Positions 11,440-22,638 of a stretch of DNA of 64,000 nt are shown piece after piece. The DNA comes from Capra hircus (Eukaryota; Chordata; Mammalia; Artiodactyla; Bovidae): assembly GCF_001704415.2 (NCBI RefSeq), contig NC_030826.1:58485362-58549361 (forward strand), in the 5' to 3' direction. The position numbers were made by a program, and so were the translations under genes. Under the pieces are notes generated by a model. The model had not been told where the DNA came from, did no database searches, and saw only the letters and a list, made by a program, of their open reading frames with translations. Position 1 is the first letter of the stretch. Each line of letters begins with the position of its first letter.

Positions 11440-12300
11440 GAAGTCGCTCTGCTCTGTGGAAGCGTACGCTCTTCCCCTGCGAGTGTGGACTATGGGAACT
11501 GCTCTGCCCACTGCGTTCCAGTATTTCTTCCCCTATCTTTTGCTGGCTTCCTCGCCCATTTGCACAGATTAGTGATCAGTCAAAGCCCCGAGCGCACCCT
11601 CTGCAGAGCTCCGGGGGCCCCTGTGCACAGCCCTGCCCTCGCTTCCTGGGATCCCTTGACGTCTGCTCTCTGTTCCCTGGGGTCACTGGCTCTCTCTGGC
11701 CTCCCCTCCTTGCAGTGTAGTGTGGAAACTGCCCTGAGGCAGTAATGGAGACCATGTTGGGACTGACTGTGTTTATTCCCCGTCTCTCAGGGACCATGCT
11801 TCTGTGGTGCCACTTGTTCCGTATCTGACAACCTCGTCTCATGTGTTTTGTATGATTTTCTCGTTGGTTATCGTGAAAGAGTGAATCCAGCCCTTGTTAT
11901 TCCATATTCGCTGGGAGGGAAAGTCAATAAACTATTTTAAATATAAATACAAATTATGAGCACTTTCCATGTTGTTAAATATTCTTGTGAAATATGATTT
12001 TAATTACTGCACATATTTCCATCATACACCTGGCTCAACTATTTTCTCATCTGGCCCTTAGCCTTTGAACTTTGGTTATGGTGTTTTTTTCATAAGCAAA
12101 AATTCACATATAGACAAACATAACGGTTTTTATTTAATGGTTTCAGATTTTGTGTTTGTGATGAGAAAGGCAAGATAAATATTTGCCTGTTCCTTTTTAT
12201 TCTGCTTGGTTTTGTGATTTTATTTTTTACATTAAATTCATTAATCCATCTGGGATTTGTTTTCATATATGATGTGAGGTAATGATCTACATTAAAAAAA
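11440..12300 (-). mobile_element. Probable further L1M 3'UTR / ORF2-tail pieces, antisense
   Basis: 'tctcattggttat'-like sequence near 11850 followed by 'cagcccttgttattccat' near 11889 resembles an L1M 3'UTR read backwards, and 'aatccatctgggatttgtttt' near 12243 resembles an L1/HAL1 tail. Similarity is patchy and the junctions are unclear. Confidence 0.4.
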
Positions 12301-12985
12301 TAATAAAAACCTGAATATTTAGAAAGGTGCATTAGAAAGATAAAAACCACACCCAGTTTCCATTTTTTTTTTTCCTTTTCTCTCCTTCTGGAACTCCAGT
12401 AACATACACTTTAGGTCATTTTTCCTTTTTGCCCACATGTCTTTTATGCTTCTTATTATCCTATTTATTTAATTAAAAAATTTTTCTTTTTCTCTCTCTT
12501 CTTTGCTCTGGTTTCTTTGCTGATCAATTTTCTGTTTTGCTAATCTCTACTTCTGCTTGATTACATCAGCTTTTGAACCCTTCCATTGAAGTATGTATTT
12601 ATTGTCACTTTTCCTCTCTATATAACTCTAGGAGAATTTGGTTCATTTTTCATGTAGTTCAGTTCTTCAGTGAAATTCTCCATCTTCCCATCTATTTTCT
12701 TAGACACACTAGTCAGAGTTTTTATAAAGCAGGAGTGTGATAACTCAGTCTGTATCACCAAAATGCCTTTTTTGTCTTTGTTCTTTCCCTCTGGCTGTTT
12801 GCTCTCATTTGCCAGTATCCATGGCGATTTGGGATGAAAAGCTAGGCGTTTTACACTGAGAAGCGTAGGGGCTCCAGGGTAACTCTCCGAAATAGCTTTG
12901 ATTTGCTAGCAGTTGATGTAGGAAGACCACCTTCATCCAGTGAGCTATGGAGACTCCCGGGGCTCTGTTTCAGCTCCGTGAGGAC
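12301..12985. other. AT-rich unclassified sequence
   Basis: Contains T-rich runs (12362-12373, 12478-12500). It may include more degraded LINE sequence ('cttcagtgaaattctccat' near 12666), but nothing I can assign. Confidence 0.35.
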
Positions 12986-12989
12986 TGAT

Positions 12990-13235
12990 TCTGCTGCCCT
13001 CGCGTTGGGGCACATCCCTGCGGGGTTTGCCCCCGAGCACCTAATGTACCCCGGCCGTCCTCCTGCCCACCCCGGGGCGCCTCACCGCGGTCTCCACCGT
13101 CCCAAGTGGCCCGCCCGCCACGGCGCACACCGCGCGGCCTCTCCCCTCCTCGCGCTCGCATCTCGCCTTCCCGTTGCTGCTGTTGAGCAGACGGGCTCCT
13201 TCCTGCCTTCGATCCGCGGAGAGAGCTCCCGCCTG
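12990..13235. other. CpG-rich patch
   Basis: CpG density rises sharply over about 250 bases ('ccgcccgccacggcgcacac', 'cgcgcggcc', 'gatccgcgg') inside AT-rich surroundings. A 210-residue frame (12903-13535, +) crosses it but shows no domain, and its C-terminal third lies in an L2-like repeat. It could be a small CpG island, a GC-rich relic, or a methylation-free regulatory site. Confidence 0.5.
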
Positions 13236-13254
13236 CCCCGTGTTCTTTCCATCC

Positions 13255-13480
13255 TAGGGCCCAGGTTAAATGTCGCATCTGCAGAGCACTCTGCCCTCCC
13301 CATTCTGGCCCTCACCAACCTTTCTGTCTTCTTCAAGGCATTAAAAGTCACGTGCTTCTTTTTTCTTGTTTGTTGTTTTTGTAGAGCTCCATGGAAACAG
13401 AGTCCTCATCCGGGTCCTGTCCACTACAGCAGCCCCTGGGCACATGCAGCCCCTGGGCACATGCGGCCACTGAGCTCTCG
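13255..13480 (+). mobile_element. L2-like LINE 3' end
   Basis: The order 'aaatgtcgcatctgcagagc', 'ttcttcaaggcattaaaagt', 'tgtttgttgtttttgtagag', 'ctccatggaaacag', 'ctgggcacatgc' parallels the mammalian L2 3' end. It is diverged, and the assignment is by eye. Confidence 0.4.
13430..13463 (+). repeat. 17-bp tandem duplication
   Basis: 'cagcccctgggcacatg' occurs twice head-to-tail at 13430-13446 and 13447-13463 without mismatch, inside the L2-like tail. Confidence 0.95.
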
Positions 13481-13544
13481 GAACGGGGGCACTCCAAGTG
13501 ACGATGCAAATATAAAACTTGCAAGGGGTTTCTGAGACCTAACG

Positions 13545-13710
13545 GCCGTACAATAATGTAAAATTTATTAATATTTTTATATTAAAATATCAATATATTT
13601 TATGATTATGTTACGATTTGGATATATGAGGCTAAAATATATTGTTGAAATTAATTTTAATGAGGCTTTAAAAATTTTGGAATATGTATATAAATCACAT
13701 TTGTGTCTGG
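13545..13710. mobile_element. AT-rich possible hAT-type DNA transposon relic
   Basis: 'acgatttggatatatgaggc', 'aaatatattgttgaaatt' and 'cacatttgtgtctggc' resemble the AT-rich interior and one end of a common non-autonomous mammalian hAT element whose other end motif appears at 30690-30815. Low certainty. Confidence 0.3.
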
Positions 13711-13944
13711 CTTTTTTTCTATCACACAGGAAATAGGCACTCTTTGTTTTTAGCCTCTTCTTTGTTTTCTTATGCTAGAAGCTTAAAAAATACAGTATTT
13801 TCTTATTGGTCCAAATTTCTGGACTATTACTAAAAAGAAAAGATAACTATTGAGAATGTAGGTTTGTTTTTATACTTTAAATGGCCTTAAACTTCAGTGT
13901 CTTTATTTGTGGATTTCTTTAACGTTTCTCAAAAACTGTTCAGT

Positions 13945-13965
13945 GTTTTTTTTTTTTTTTTTTAA
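13945..13965 (+). repeat. Poly(T) run
   Basis: An uninterrupted T tract after 'cagtg', not clearly attached to a retroelement. Confidence 0.9.
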
Positions 13966-14185
13966 ATTTTCCTATTTTAGGGTATCAACTCTGGCTTTTT
14001 TCGAGGCAAACCTGTCTTGAAATTTATCTCTTAATTGTTATAAAGATCCCTTGTGTCATATAACCTAAAAACAAAGGTGTTTGGATCTTGGTATCTTAAG
14101 AACAAGTAGGCATTGACTAAGAATGAAGCTCTAGGGAGAGTAAAGATTTTGAAATTTTGTGACGTCTAATATTTGGATTGACAGA

Positions 14186-14406
14186 GGCTTCCCCAGCGGT
14201 TCAGTGGTAAAGAATCCTCCTGCCAGTTCAGGAGCCACAGGAGCCATGGGTTTGATCCCTGGGTCAGGAGGATCCCCTGGAGAAGGAAATGGCAGCCCAC
14301 TCCAGTATTCTTGCCTGGAGAATCCCATCGACAGAGGAGCCTGGCGGGCTACAGTCCATGGGGTTGCGGGGAGTCAGACATGGCTGAGTGAGCCCACACA
14401 CACACA
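14186..14406 (+). mobile_element. Bov-tA SINE
   Basis: The head 'ggcttccccagcggttcagt', the B-box 'gggtttgatccc' and a complete body, ending in a short (AC) tract 'cacacacacaca'. The head has an extra 'caggagcca' segment, shared in kind with the copy at 2005. Confidence 0.9.
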
Positions 14407-14409
14407 GCC

Positions 14410-15747
14410 CGAGGTCTCTTGATCTTTCATTTTGTTGAATCTGTGACTTGTGCTTTTGAGACAATGTGTTAGTAGGCTAAGACCCTTAAAATACTTCCTG
14501 TTAGAGAGGTGTAACTTTTTAAAGAAACAATAATAATGATGATGATGACGATAATGGAGAACTCATGGAAGATAGAACGGAAGGTTCTTTTATTCCTTGT
14601 GAGACCTTCGAAACTACAAGCCTGCTTTTGGATTTTCTTTGGCTGCAAATTTCTTGATTGTGGTTTGATAAAGTGTTGTGAATTCACTGATTAAATAAGC
14701 AACTTTCAATTCTGGAAACATCATGATTCACTGAGTTGACATATAGAGAAACAGTTATACCAGCAAGCATCGAACTGCCATGTGAATGGACAGGTACACG
14801 CGTGAAAACTATGGAATATTTTAGAAAGCAGCGTCAATATTTAACGGTTTAGTTAAAGGCAGTGGGGCATATAAGCTATGGTTTGGTTTTTTTTTTAAAT
14901 ATTTTTCAGGAAATGGAAAAGAATGGCAAATCACACCCATCAAGTTCCAGTTACCCAAAACACTTATTCTCAGGACTAAAACAAGATCTTTTATACTTGG
15001 AATGACATTTAGCTTCTCTGGCCTAAATTTTCCTTATTATTTATTTCTGTTGAGAAATGGTTTTGAATGGCTGTTTGGACATATGCTGATTGCAGTAATA
15101 TGACTTTTTCTCCCTGAGGAAAAGACAAAGTTAGAAAGAATCTCAGTCACAAATCACAAAATTCATTTGCTGGTTCATAGATAATTATCACAACGGCTGC
15201 TAAATATTTAAAAGCTATAAACATTGTCCGAAATGTTTATTTATAGGAAATTTATTAGGTAAAGACAGGGCTTGGGGATCAAGTAAGAAAATATTTTCTC
15301 ACTATTTTAAGGTCCTAGTTCGTCCCACGAAATGAAATTAGGAAGATTGTAAAAATAACAGCATCTATTTAAAAACACCGAAGAATTTTAATCTTTAAAA
15401 GGGGGCTCAGATTTTGATTAACGTGAGAGTTGGGCCGGTTCTAATTTCAACTGGGAAAATACAACCCAATTAGAAAAAGTCGAAGAGCAAGGTGTGAAAT
15501 AATTGGAACCTGAAATAACAAACTGAGCCAGGGAGGCTGTGTGAAGAGTTAGTCTTCAGCAAGACCGCAGATTACCAGGGCATCAGGACATCTGCCCAGG
15601 GCCCCAGAGCTCTGTTTAAGATGAAAGTAACTTGAAGGCAAAGTCTTCAGAGAAAGAAAAAAGTCTGAAACTTGAAAACTAATTGCTTTTAATTCATGGG
15701 TTAGAAGGCTGACTAACCAAACACATTTACCAGCCAACGGCTCTACT
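14410..15747. other. Unclassified, largely unique AT-rich sequence
   Basis: No repeat I can name over 1.3 kb. 15120-15700 is even in composition with several TAAT-containing words and no repeat signature, so it is a candidate conserved non-coding stretch, but this is inference only. Confidence 0.35.
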
Positions 15748-15951
15748 TTTTTTTTTTTTTAATTAATTTATTATTTTAATTGCAGGCTAATTACTTCACA
15801 GTATTATGGTGGTTTTCGCCATACACTGACATGAATCAGATGTGGGTGTACATATGTCCCCCATCCTGAACCCCCCTCCCACCTTCCTCCCCACCCCATC
15901 CCTCAGGGTCATCCCAGTGCACCAGCCCTGAGCACCCTGTCTCATGCTATG
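15748..15951 (-). mobile_element. Ruminant L1 3' end, antisense
   Basis: It begins with the poly(T) complement of the L1 tail, then 'ttaattgcaggctaattact', 'gacatgaatcagatgtggg', 'catcctgaacccccctccc', 'gggtcatcccagtgcacc'. This is the characteristic bovine-type L1 3' terminus, young-looking and 5'-truncated. Confidence 0.88.
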
Positions 15952-17044
15952 AGAAGCCAAACCTTCTCTTCTTGAGATTACCTCCTTTCGCTGCGCACGC
16001 TAGGCAGGGCCATGTGCTGCTGCTGTGGCATTCAGCAGAAGGATCTGAGTGTTTCTAAGTGAAAACATGGGGCCTTAAGAACAACCTACGTAGTTTAAGG
16101 TTCTGGGAATTTTTGGAATCCACAGAGATAATTGAAAGGACACTTCTTTGTTACCGCTGGAGTTTATCCTGAACGACTGCTCTCATTTCTTTTGCGTATT
16201 ACGTCTCACCATACTTACAAGGGACCTTCTTCACGTCTATATGTTTAAGAATCAATAAGCCCTGTTTATAGACTGTCCTCCATAAAATTTCTGAAGGGTT
16301 GGCACAAAAAGTGGGAAGTCTTTAGTGAAAGGCTTTCTTCTCAACTACCCAGCGCACTCTGCCTTTGGAAGTGTGTTTGCCTGCAATTAGCGGCCTACCC
16401 GATGAAGAGCAGTTCCGTGCTTCTCACATAACAAGCAGATGGGACTGATCCCCTGGTTCTACGAAAATCACCCGAACCCTGCAAGCTGTCTCTCCCTGCT
16501 ATACTGTATTAAATGTCTTTCCTCTGGCCTCTTGGTCATCACACAGCTCTGAGACACAGCCGAAGAGAAAGAGGCCACGTGGGTCAGCCCAGCTTTCTCC
16601 TCCGTCCCCTCCACCAGTGCCCTCTGTGTCCCTGACAACAGTGGGCAACAAGGCCACCCAGCTACAAGGAGGATAGTAAACAGAAGCAAGATTAAAGAGC
16701 TGGCTGAGACCACAAGGCCTGACTGCAGGCACATGCAGCTGAGACTAAACTTAGCGCGTATTAGCAAGCGAGCAAGAGACCCTGAACACTGAGTAGTTTC
16801 CACGCACACACAGCCTGATGTGAGTGACGGACGCACTCTCGACAATGGCGTGCAGTATGTGATTTTAAATTTACCCTCTTTCAAAGCACCTTTTCCAATT
16901 TTGTTACAAATTGATGTTTCAGATATAATGAGTAGATGATATTTTGACTAAGACATCAAAGGATTGATGTGGATAAAGAAGAGAGTCTTCACAGTAGGAA
17001 TTACAGCTCTCTGGTCTTCTGCTGTATATAATCACTTGAGTAAC
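15952..17044. other. Unclassified non-coding sequence
   Basis: No named repeat. The 138-residue minus frame at 16468-16884 has no recognisable domain. Confidence 0.4.
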
Positions 17045-17053
17045 CAGACATTT

Positions 17054-17508
17054 CTTTATAGTCTAGCTCCACTTTCATACATTACTACTGGAAAAGCTTT
17101 GACCTGACGGAGAAAGAAAGCTGAGCATGGAAGAACTGGTGCTTTTGAGCTGTGGTGTTGGAGAAGACTCTTGGAGAGTCCCTTGGACTGCAAAGAGATC
17201 AAACTAGTCAATTGTCAAGGAAATGAGTCCTTAATATTCATTGGAAGGACTGATGCTGAAGCTGAAACTCCAGTACTTTGGCTACCTGATGCAAAGAGCC
17301 AACTCATTAGAAAAGACCCCGATGCTGGGAAAGATTACAGGCAGGAGGAGAAGAGGACGACAGAGGATGAGATGGTTGGATGGCATCACTGACTCAATGG
17401 ACATGAGTTTGAGTAAGCTCCAGAAGTTGGTGTTAGACAGGGGAGCCTGGCGTGCTGCAGTCCATGGGGTCGCAAAGAGTCAGACACGACCGAGCAACTG
17501 AACTGAAA
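17054..17508 (+). mobile_element. BovB 3' fragment with 5' inversion and TSD
   Basis: From about 17111 to 17508 this is sense BovB 3' sequence, ending 'gagcaactgaactgaaa'. The first ~57 bases (17054-17110, 'ctttatagtctagctcc' to 'gacctgacgga') are instead antisense and correspond to the BovB segment immediately upstream of the junction; compare antisense copies at 45284 and 56773. The TSD 'cagacattt' lies at 17045-17053 and 17509-17517. This is the structure expected from twin-primed reverse transcription. Confidence 0.82.
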
Positions 17509-17519
17509 CAGACATTTGG

Positions 17520-18365
17520 TAAACTCTGCCTGCCTATTTGAAGGATAACCTTTCATGTAAATCCCCTGAAGTCTTTTAAAGAGAAATACATTGAGAAAGA
17601 ACCTGTCGTATTATCCCGTCTCTCAGAATTGGCATGCCAGAGGTGTTCTTTGAGTCTTCATAGCAACGCTTATCACATCCTCCCATGGGTTACACGTGTC
17701 CGCTGCTCCTGCCAGGAAGATGCTGTGCTCCAGTCTCATCTGTTAAAGTCTGCTAGTGAAAACGGTGATGGAACAGGGACTTCTTCATTTATGAGTCCTT
17801 CACAGTCCTTAGAAGAATAAAATGCACCTAGAAATACTCAAGAATTTTCTTAAATGAATGAATACATTTCTGGCAGAACTTGCCAACAAAGAAAATATCT
17901 GGGTAAAGATTGAAACACAAGTAATTTTATAAAATATGATATTTATAATAAAAACATTTATTAGCTCTCATTATAGAGGGCCTGATAGTCAAATGTGTAT
18001 GTGTGTGTGTTTAACGCAATGAAAAGGAAGAATAACTTCCTAAGAATTTATCTGTTTTATTGCTTCAGGTATTTTCTGTATTTGAGATTCCAAAATAGGT
18101 ACCAGGAAGCAGAAGGAAGAAAACCCCCTGGGGCTGTCCCCAGATGTCAAGTTGTCTGAAATGCATCAGAGCGCAGCCTCCTGGCCCTGCCCCCTCACTC
18201 CATCTTGCAACCTAATAGGGATCCCAGGCCCAGAGCAGAGGGAGCCATCTCCAGCCTTAATGGAAATGTTACTGGCAGCTGGTCAGTATGAAAAGAAAAT
18301 AAATACAGTTCTTTGCACTGGTTACCATCCTGTACTCTGAGGTACTTTGTGTAATGAAAAGAGAA
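17520..18365. other. Unclassified sequence with a short (TG) tract
   Basis: Nothing named apart from a TG dinucleotide run at about 17995-18011. Confidence 0.4.
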
Positions 18366-18369
18366 CTGA

Positions 18370-19110
18370 AAAAAACTGAAGGAAAAACAAGTCCACTCAA
18401 TAAATGGTATTAGGAATATTGGGTAACTGTTGGTGAGGGGGTGGGAGAGGGGTGGTGACCATAAGGGGTCAGACCAGGCATCTTACCCCAAAATATATCC
18501 AGAGAGAGCAAAACTGATATAGATAGGTATATATCAGCACAGAAAATGACATAGAAGCATTGCATCAATTACCTTAGCGTGGAAATACCATATCAAGTCT
18601 GTACAATTTTAAAAAGCGTGAAAAAGCCAACCATTTGGTTACAGAAAAGCTCTAACAAATTCTTAGAAAAATGCCGCGAAGAAAGTGAAAAGTTGAGTGA
18701 TAGCTTGGGAAATATGTATATGTAAAACATGCTAGAGACAAAGGTTTAATTTCTCTAACAGTGTTCAGTAAAAATGATATTCACATTTTCCTGTTTTGCA
18801 TTATATGTTCATATGGTTTTTCCATTTTGCTAGGTTTCTAAAAATAAGTGTTTATGTGAGAGCTATGCCTGGACATCTGAACACTGCTTTATAGTTTATG
18901 ATAACAAAATACTGGAAATAATTGCAATATCTATAAATAGGTCAGCTAAAGAAATTGTGACAATTTGGAAAAAAAACATAGAAAAAGAGCTTTCATATAG
19001 TACAAACATAGAAAAGAGCTCAAATGACCATTTTAATTGTTATAAATTGGTATCTATGAGATAGTAAATGAGAAAAAGCTGAAGAAATATGTGTGCATCT
19101 AGTATTCCTG
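18370..19110 (+). mobile_element. Old L1/HAL1-like fragment
   Basis: A patchy match to an L1-type ORF2 tail and 3' region: 'gcttgggaaatatgtat' near 18704, 'acaaaggtttaatttctc' near 18738, 'aacaaaatactggaaata' near 18902, 'aaatgagaaaaagctgaag' near 19067. Strongly diverged. Confidence 0.4.
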
Positions 19111-19231
19111 GTGTGCTCCATTGGTGCAAAAATTACCTATTCTCATTTGCTTCTAAACACATATATCTCTGGGGGGAAACTCAGAAAAAAGCAGTTAAGA
19201 AAACTAGGAGCATGGAGACAGTTGAGGGAGA

Positions 19232-19310
19232 CTGTACCCGTCATCAAACACGTTGATAATTCTGCAGCTAAACGTGTGAGTAGTCACAAGGAGCAAAAAA
19301 GAGAAGACTA
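19232..19310 (+). repeat. Diverged repeat pair, copy A
   Basis: This stretch aligns by eye with 20371-20447 in the same orientation ('atcaaaca', 'taattctgcag', 'gacta' in register). The family is not identified. The Tigger end at 19311 inserted directly at its right edge. Confidence 0.5.
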
Positions 19311-19740
19311 CAGGCATACTCATTTGATTGCATGTCACTTCACTGTGCTTTAGAGCCTGCATTTTTTTATGAGTTGAAAGCTTGTAGCGACCCCACCTTC
19401 TGCAAGTCTATCAGCACTTTCCCACAGCGTCTGTCCACTGCTTGTCTCTGTTGCACTTCAGCAGTTCTCACGATTCACGCTATCTCATCACCCTTCTATT
19501 TGTTTTGGTGGTCTGTGATCAGTGGTCTTTGATGTTATTAATACTACTGTAATTGTTTTGGGTTGCCATGAACCACGCTGGTACAAGATGGCACACTTGA
19601 CCAAGAAACATTCATGTGTTCTGACTGCTCCACCAGTCTGCGGCTCACCCATCTCTCTCCCTCTCCTCGGAGCTCCCTATTCCCCTGAGACACAGTGATC
19701 CTGAACTTGGCCAATTAATAACCCTGCAGTGGGAGTGGTG
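19311..19740 (+). mobile_element. Tigger (pogo-type) DNA transposon 5' portion
   Basis: It starts 'caggcatact' right after a TA dinucleotide, as expected for this superfamily. It continues in the order seen in the copy at 43899: 'tgtagcgaccccacc', 'gcaagtctatcagcac', 'gatcagtggtctttgatg'. It then goes past that copy's deletion point with 'tgttttgggttgccatg', 'tgttctgactgctccacc' and 'ccaattaataaccctgca'. It is cut off by the Bov-tA at 19741. There is no transposase frame. Confidence 0.75.
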
Positions 19741-20057
19741 TTGTTGAAAGTTAAAGTCGCTCAGTTGTGTCCTACTCTTGACGACCCCGTGGACTATATA
19801 GAGTCCATGGAATTCTCCAGGCCAGAATACTAGCGCGGGCAGCCTTCCCTTCTCCAGGGGATCTTCCCAACCCAGGGATCAAAGCCAGGTCTTCCGCCTT
19901 GCAAGTGGATTCTTTACCAGCTGAGCCACCAGGGAAGCTCAAGAATACTGGAGAGGGTTGCCTATCCCTTCTTCAGTGGATCTTCCTGACCCAGAAATCA
20001 AGCCAGGGTCTCCTACATTGCAAGCGGATTCTTGACCAGCTGAGCCACCAGAGAAGC
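19741..20057 (-). mobile_element. Bov-tA SINE with duplicated head, antisense
   Basis: The antisense body is followed by the head complement 'gctgagccaccagggaagct'. A second partial unit follows, 'aagaatactggagagggttg' to 'gagccaccagagaagcct'. The two tRNA-head complements are about 117 bases apart, so the element is a dimer. Confidence 0.87.
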
Positions 20058-20370
20058 CTTGGTTGTTGCTGGTGGTTAATAATTAAATTATTTAGCAAAG
20101 GCTCAGCTAGGCATTCCTCTGTAGCATTCAGGTGGTAGTATGTTGAAAGCAGGATGGTTAAGAATGGAGTATGTGTAACTGGTGGATTTTATCTTGAAAA
20201 CTGGCAACTCAAGCCTAGAGATAATGCTCTGCCCACGCCCTCAGAACTGATAGAGAATGTGAGAGGCACCCCACCCTCCTGCCATGTGAAGCAGAAGTTT
20301 TTAAAATCACAAAGGTAATATGGTGCCTTTCCTGAATATTACATCACACACTCACTGGGGCCTGAGATTT

Positions 20371-20447
20371 TACCCTATAATCAAACATGTCCGTAATTCT
20401 GCAGGTAAGCATATGAATATTCACACAAAGTAAAATACATGACTATA
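20371..20447 (+). repeat. Diverged repeat pair, copy B
   Basis: Same-orientation partner of 19232-19310, about 1.14 kb away. The words 'atcaaacatgt' and 'taattctgcaggtaagc' align with copy A. Unidentified family or local duplication. Confidence 0.5.
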
Positions 20448-20616
20448 ACTTTATATCTGTTTAAACCATGTTTTGCCAACACCAGGGAAGCCCAAACTTT
20501 GCCAAGAAAGTTTGTTGTAAAACTTAGAAAATAACTTTGCTATTTCGGAAAAAAAAATAGATTTTGGATTTCAATTGGACTTTTCCAATTATATACAAAA
20601 GAAAGTAGAGGGGGAC

Positions 20617-20742
20617 TGCTGCTAAGTCGCCTTAGTCGTGTCTGACTCTGTGTGGCCCCATAGATGGCAGCCCACCAGGCTCCCCCATCCCTGGGATTCT
20701 CCAGGCAAGAATACTGGAGTGGGTTGCCATTTCCTTCTCCAA
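20617..20742 (-). mobile_element. BOV-A2 monomer, antisense, with TSD
   Basis: 'ctgctgctaagtcgccttag' to 'gccatttccttctcc' is the reverse complement of the 3' BovA monomer of BOV-A2. An approximate TSD 'tagagggg' lies at 20606-20613 and 20743-20750. Confidence 0.85.
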
Positions 20743-20759
20743 TAGAGGGGAACTACTAA

Positions 20760-21195
20760 TAGTAATTTAGTCTTAATCAGAGAGCAGAATGTTAAACATA
20801 AAATACATATTCAGTGGGCAAGATATGATTGAATCAGTCAAGGATGGAATCTAGGGAGAGTGAGTCTTACTTAAAACCTTTTTTATCCACATAGTGTATT
20901 TATCAAGCACCGGTTTGTTCCCCACCATAGTGATTCATAACATAGCTCTGTGATGAGAAGAAAACATTATGACCCTCCCAACTGCTTGTTAGACAAGGTG
21001 GCTTATCCAATAACCAGCTCAACCAAAGGATGATTTTTAAAGGGTAGGTCAGATCTGTGTGTAACTTGGAATAGAGATTTCAAAAGGAGCATGGTTTAAT
21101 TAAAACCTGATTCTTGTTGCCAACGAAAGGAGACATTTTAAAAGGGAGAAACACAAAGAAGTGATAAGTGAGAAAAGGGAGAAATCAGAGAAGGA
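20760..21195. other. Unclassified non-coding sequence
   Basis: No named repeat; 20945-21015 may hold a very weak MIR trace. Confidence 0.35.
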
Positions 21196-21606
21196 ACTTG
21201 ATTCTTCCACTCGGCAAATAGGAATTGAGTGTCTATCCCATGCCCAGCCCTGGTCTGTGTTCTGGGATTACACATGAGCCACAGGGATCTCGCTTTAATA
21301 AGACTCACAAGAAATAAAGGTAAATTTAGATGCTCTAAGTGCTCTGATAATGAAGCACAGTAAGGTGATTGGGAGTTATGGCAGGGATGGATACTGCCTA
21401 GGAAGGATGAGAAAGGAAGAGACTCTGACAGAGCACTGTTTGAACTCAGTCTTGATTGATTGAGGGAACCAGTCGTGAACATCCAGGAAGAATGTTCCAG
21501 ACACGTTGCATAGAAATTTCAGAGGACCTGAAGCCTGAACAGATGCATTGGCACATTTGAGAAATAACCAGAAAACAGTCTTGTCTGATGCAGAGTAAGG
21601 CAGGAG

Positions 21607-22638
21607 TTGCTCAGTTGCTCAGTCGTGTCCAGCTCTTTGCGACTCCGTGGACTGCGGCACATCAGGCTTTCCTGTCTTTCACCATCTCCCGGAGCTTGCT
21701 CAAACCCATGTCCATTGAGTCAACGATGCCATCCAACCATCTCATCCTCTGTCGTCCCCTTCTCCTCCTGCCTGCAATCTTTCCCAGCATCGGGGTCTTT
21801 TCTAATGAGTCGGATCTTCACATCAGGTGGCCAAAGTATTGGAGCTTCAGCATCAGTCCTTCCAATGAATATTCAGGACTGATTTCCTTTAGGATGGACT
21901 GGTTGGATCTCCTTTCTGTCCAAGGGACTCTCAACAGTCTTCTCTAATACCACAGTTCAAAAGCATCAATTCTTCAATGCTCAGCCTTCTTTATGGTCCA
22001 ACTCTCACATCCAAACATGACTACTGGAAAAACCATAGCTTTGACTAAATGGACCTTTTGTCAGCAAAGTAATGTTTGCTTTTTAATATGATGTCTAGGT
22101 TTGTAAAAGGTTTTCTTCCAAGGAGCAAATGTCTTTTAATTTAATGGCTACAGTCAACATCTGCACTGATTTTGGAGCCCAAGAAAATGAAGTCTGTCAT
22201 TGTTTCCACTGTTTCCCCATTTATTTGCCATGAAGTGATGGGATCGGATGCTATAACTTAGTTTTTAGAATGTTGAGTTTTAAGACAGCTTTTTCATTCT
22301 CCTCTTTCACTTTCATCAAGAGGCTCTTTAGCTCCTCTTCACTTTCTGCCCTAAGGCAGAGAGGTAATATTTGAGGTAATTGATATTTCTCCCAGCAATT
22401 TTGATTCCAGTTTCTGCCTCATCCAGCCTGGCATTTCGAATGATGTACTCTGCATATAAGTTAAATAAGCAGGGTACAGTATACAGCCTTGACATACTCC
22501 TTTCCCAAATTTGAACCATTTCATTGTTCCATGTCCAATTCTAACTGTTGCTTCTTGACCTGCATACAGGTTTTGCAGGAGGCAGGTAAGGTGCTCTGGT
22601 ATTCCCATCTCTTTAGGAATTTTCCAGTTTGTTGTGAG
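21607..22638 (-). mobile_element. BovB LINE, 5'-truncated, 1.03 kb, with 14-bp TSD
   Basis: The antisense 3' end begins 'ttgctcagttgctcagtcgtg' and runs back into the reverse transcriptase coding region, ending at 'gaattttccagtttgttgt'. The TSD 'gagtaaggcaggag' is perfect at 21593-21606 and 22639-22652. The frame is broken: the YADD-encoding stretch near 22350 is lost to deletion and substitution. Confidence 0.93.

Noticed and set aside
13380..13386. Possible splice acceptor ('tttgttgtttttgtag') before 13387
   Set aside because: The pyrimidine tract and AG come from the L2-like 3' end ('..ctag aatgtaagctcc' equivalent), with no downstream coding exon.
12903..13535. 210-residue plus-strand frame as a gene
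   Set aside because: It spans a CpG-rich patch and an L2-like repeat, contains the 17-bp tandem duplication and has no recognisable domain; overlapping minus frames are equally long.
18370..18640. Independent gene fragment
   Set aside because: The sequence order fits an old L1/HAL1 tail better, with no sustained frame.
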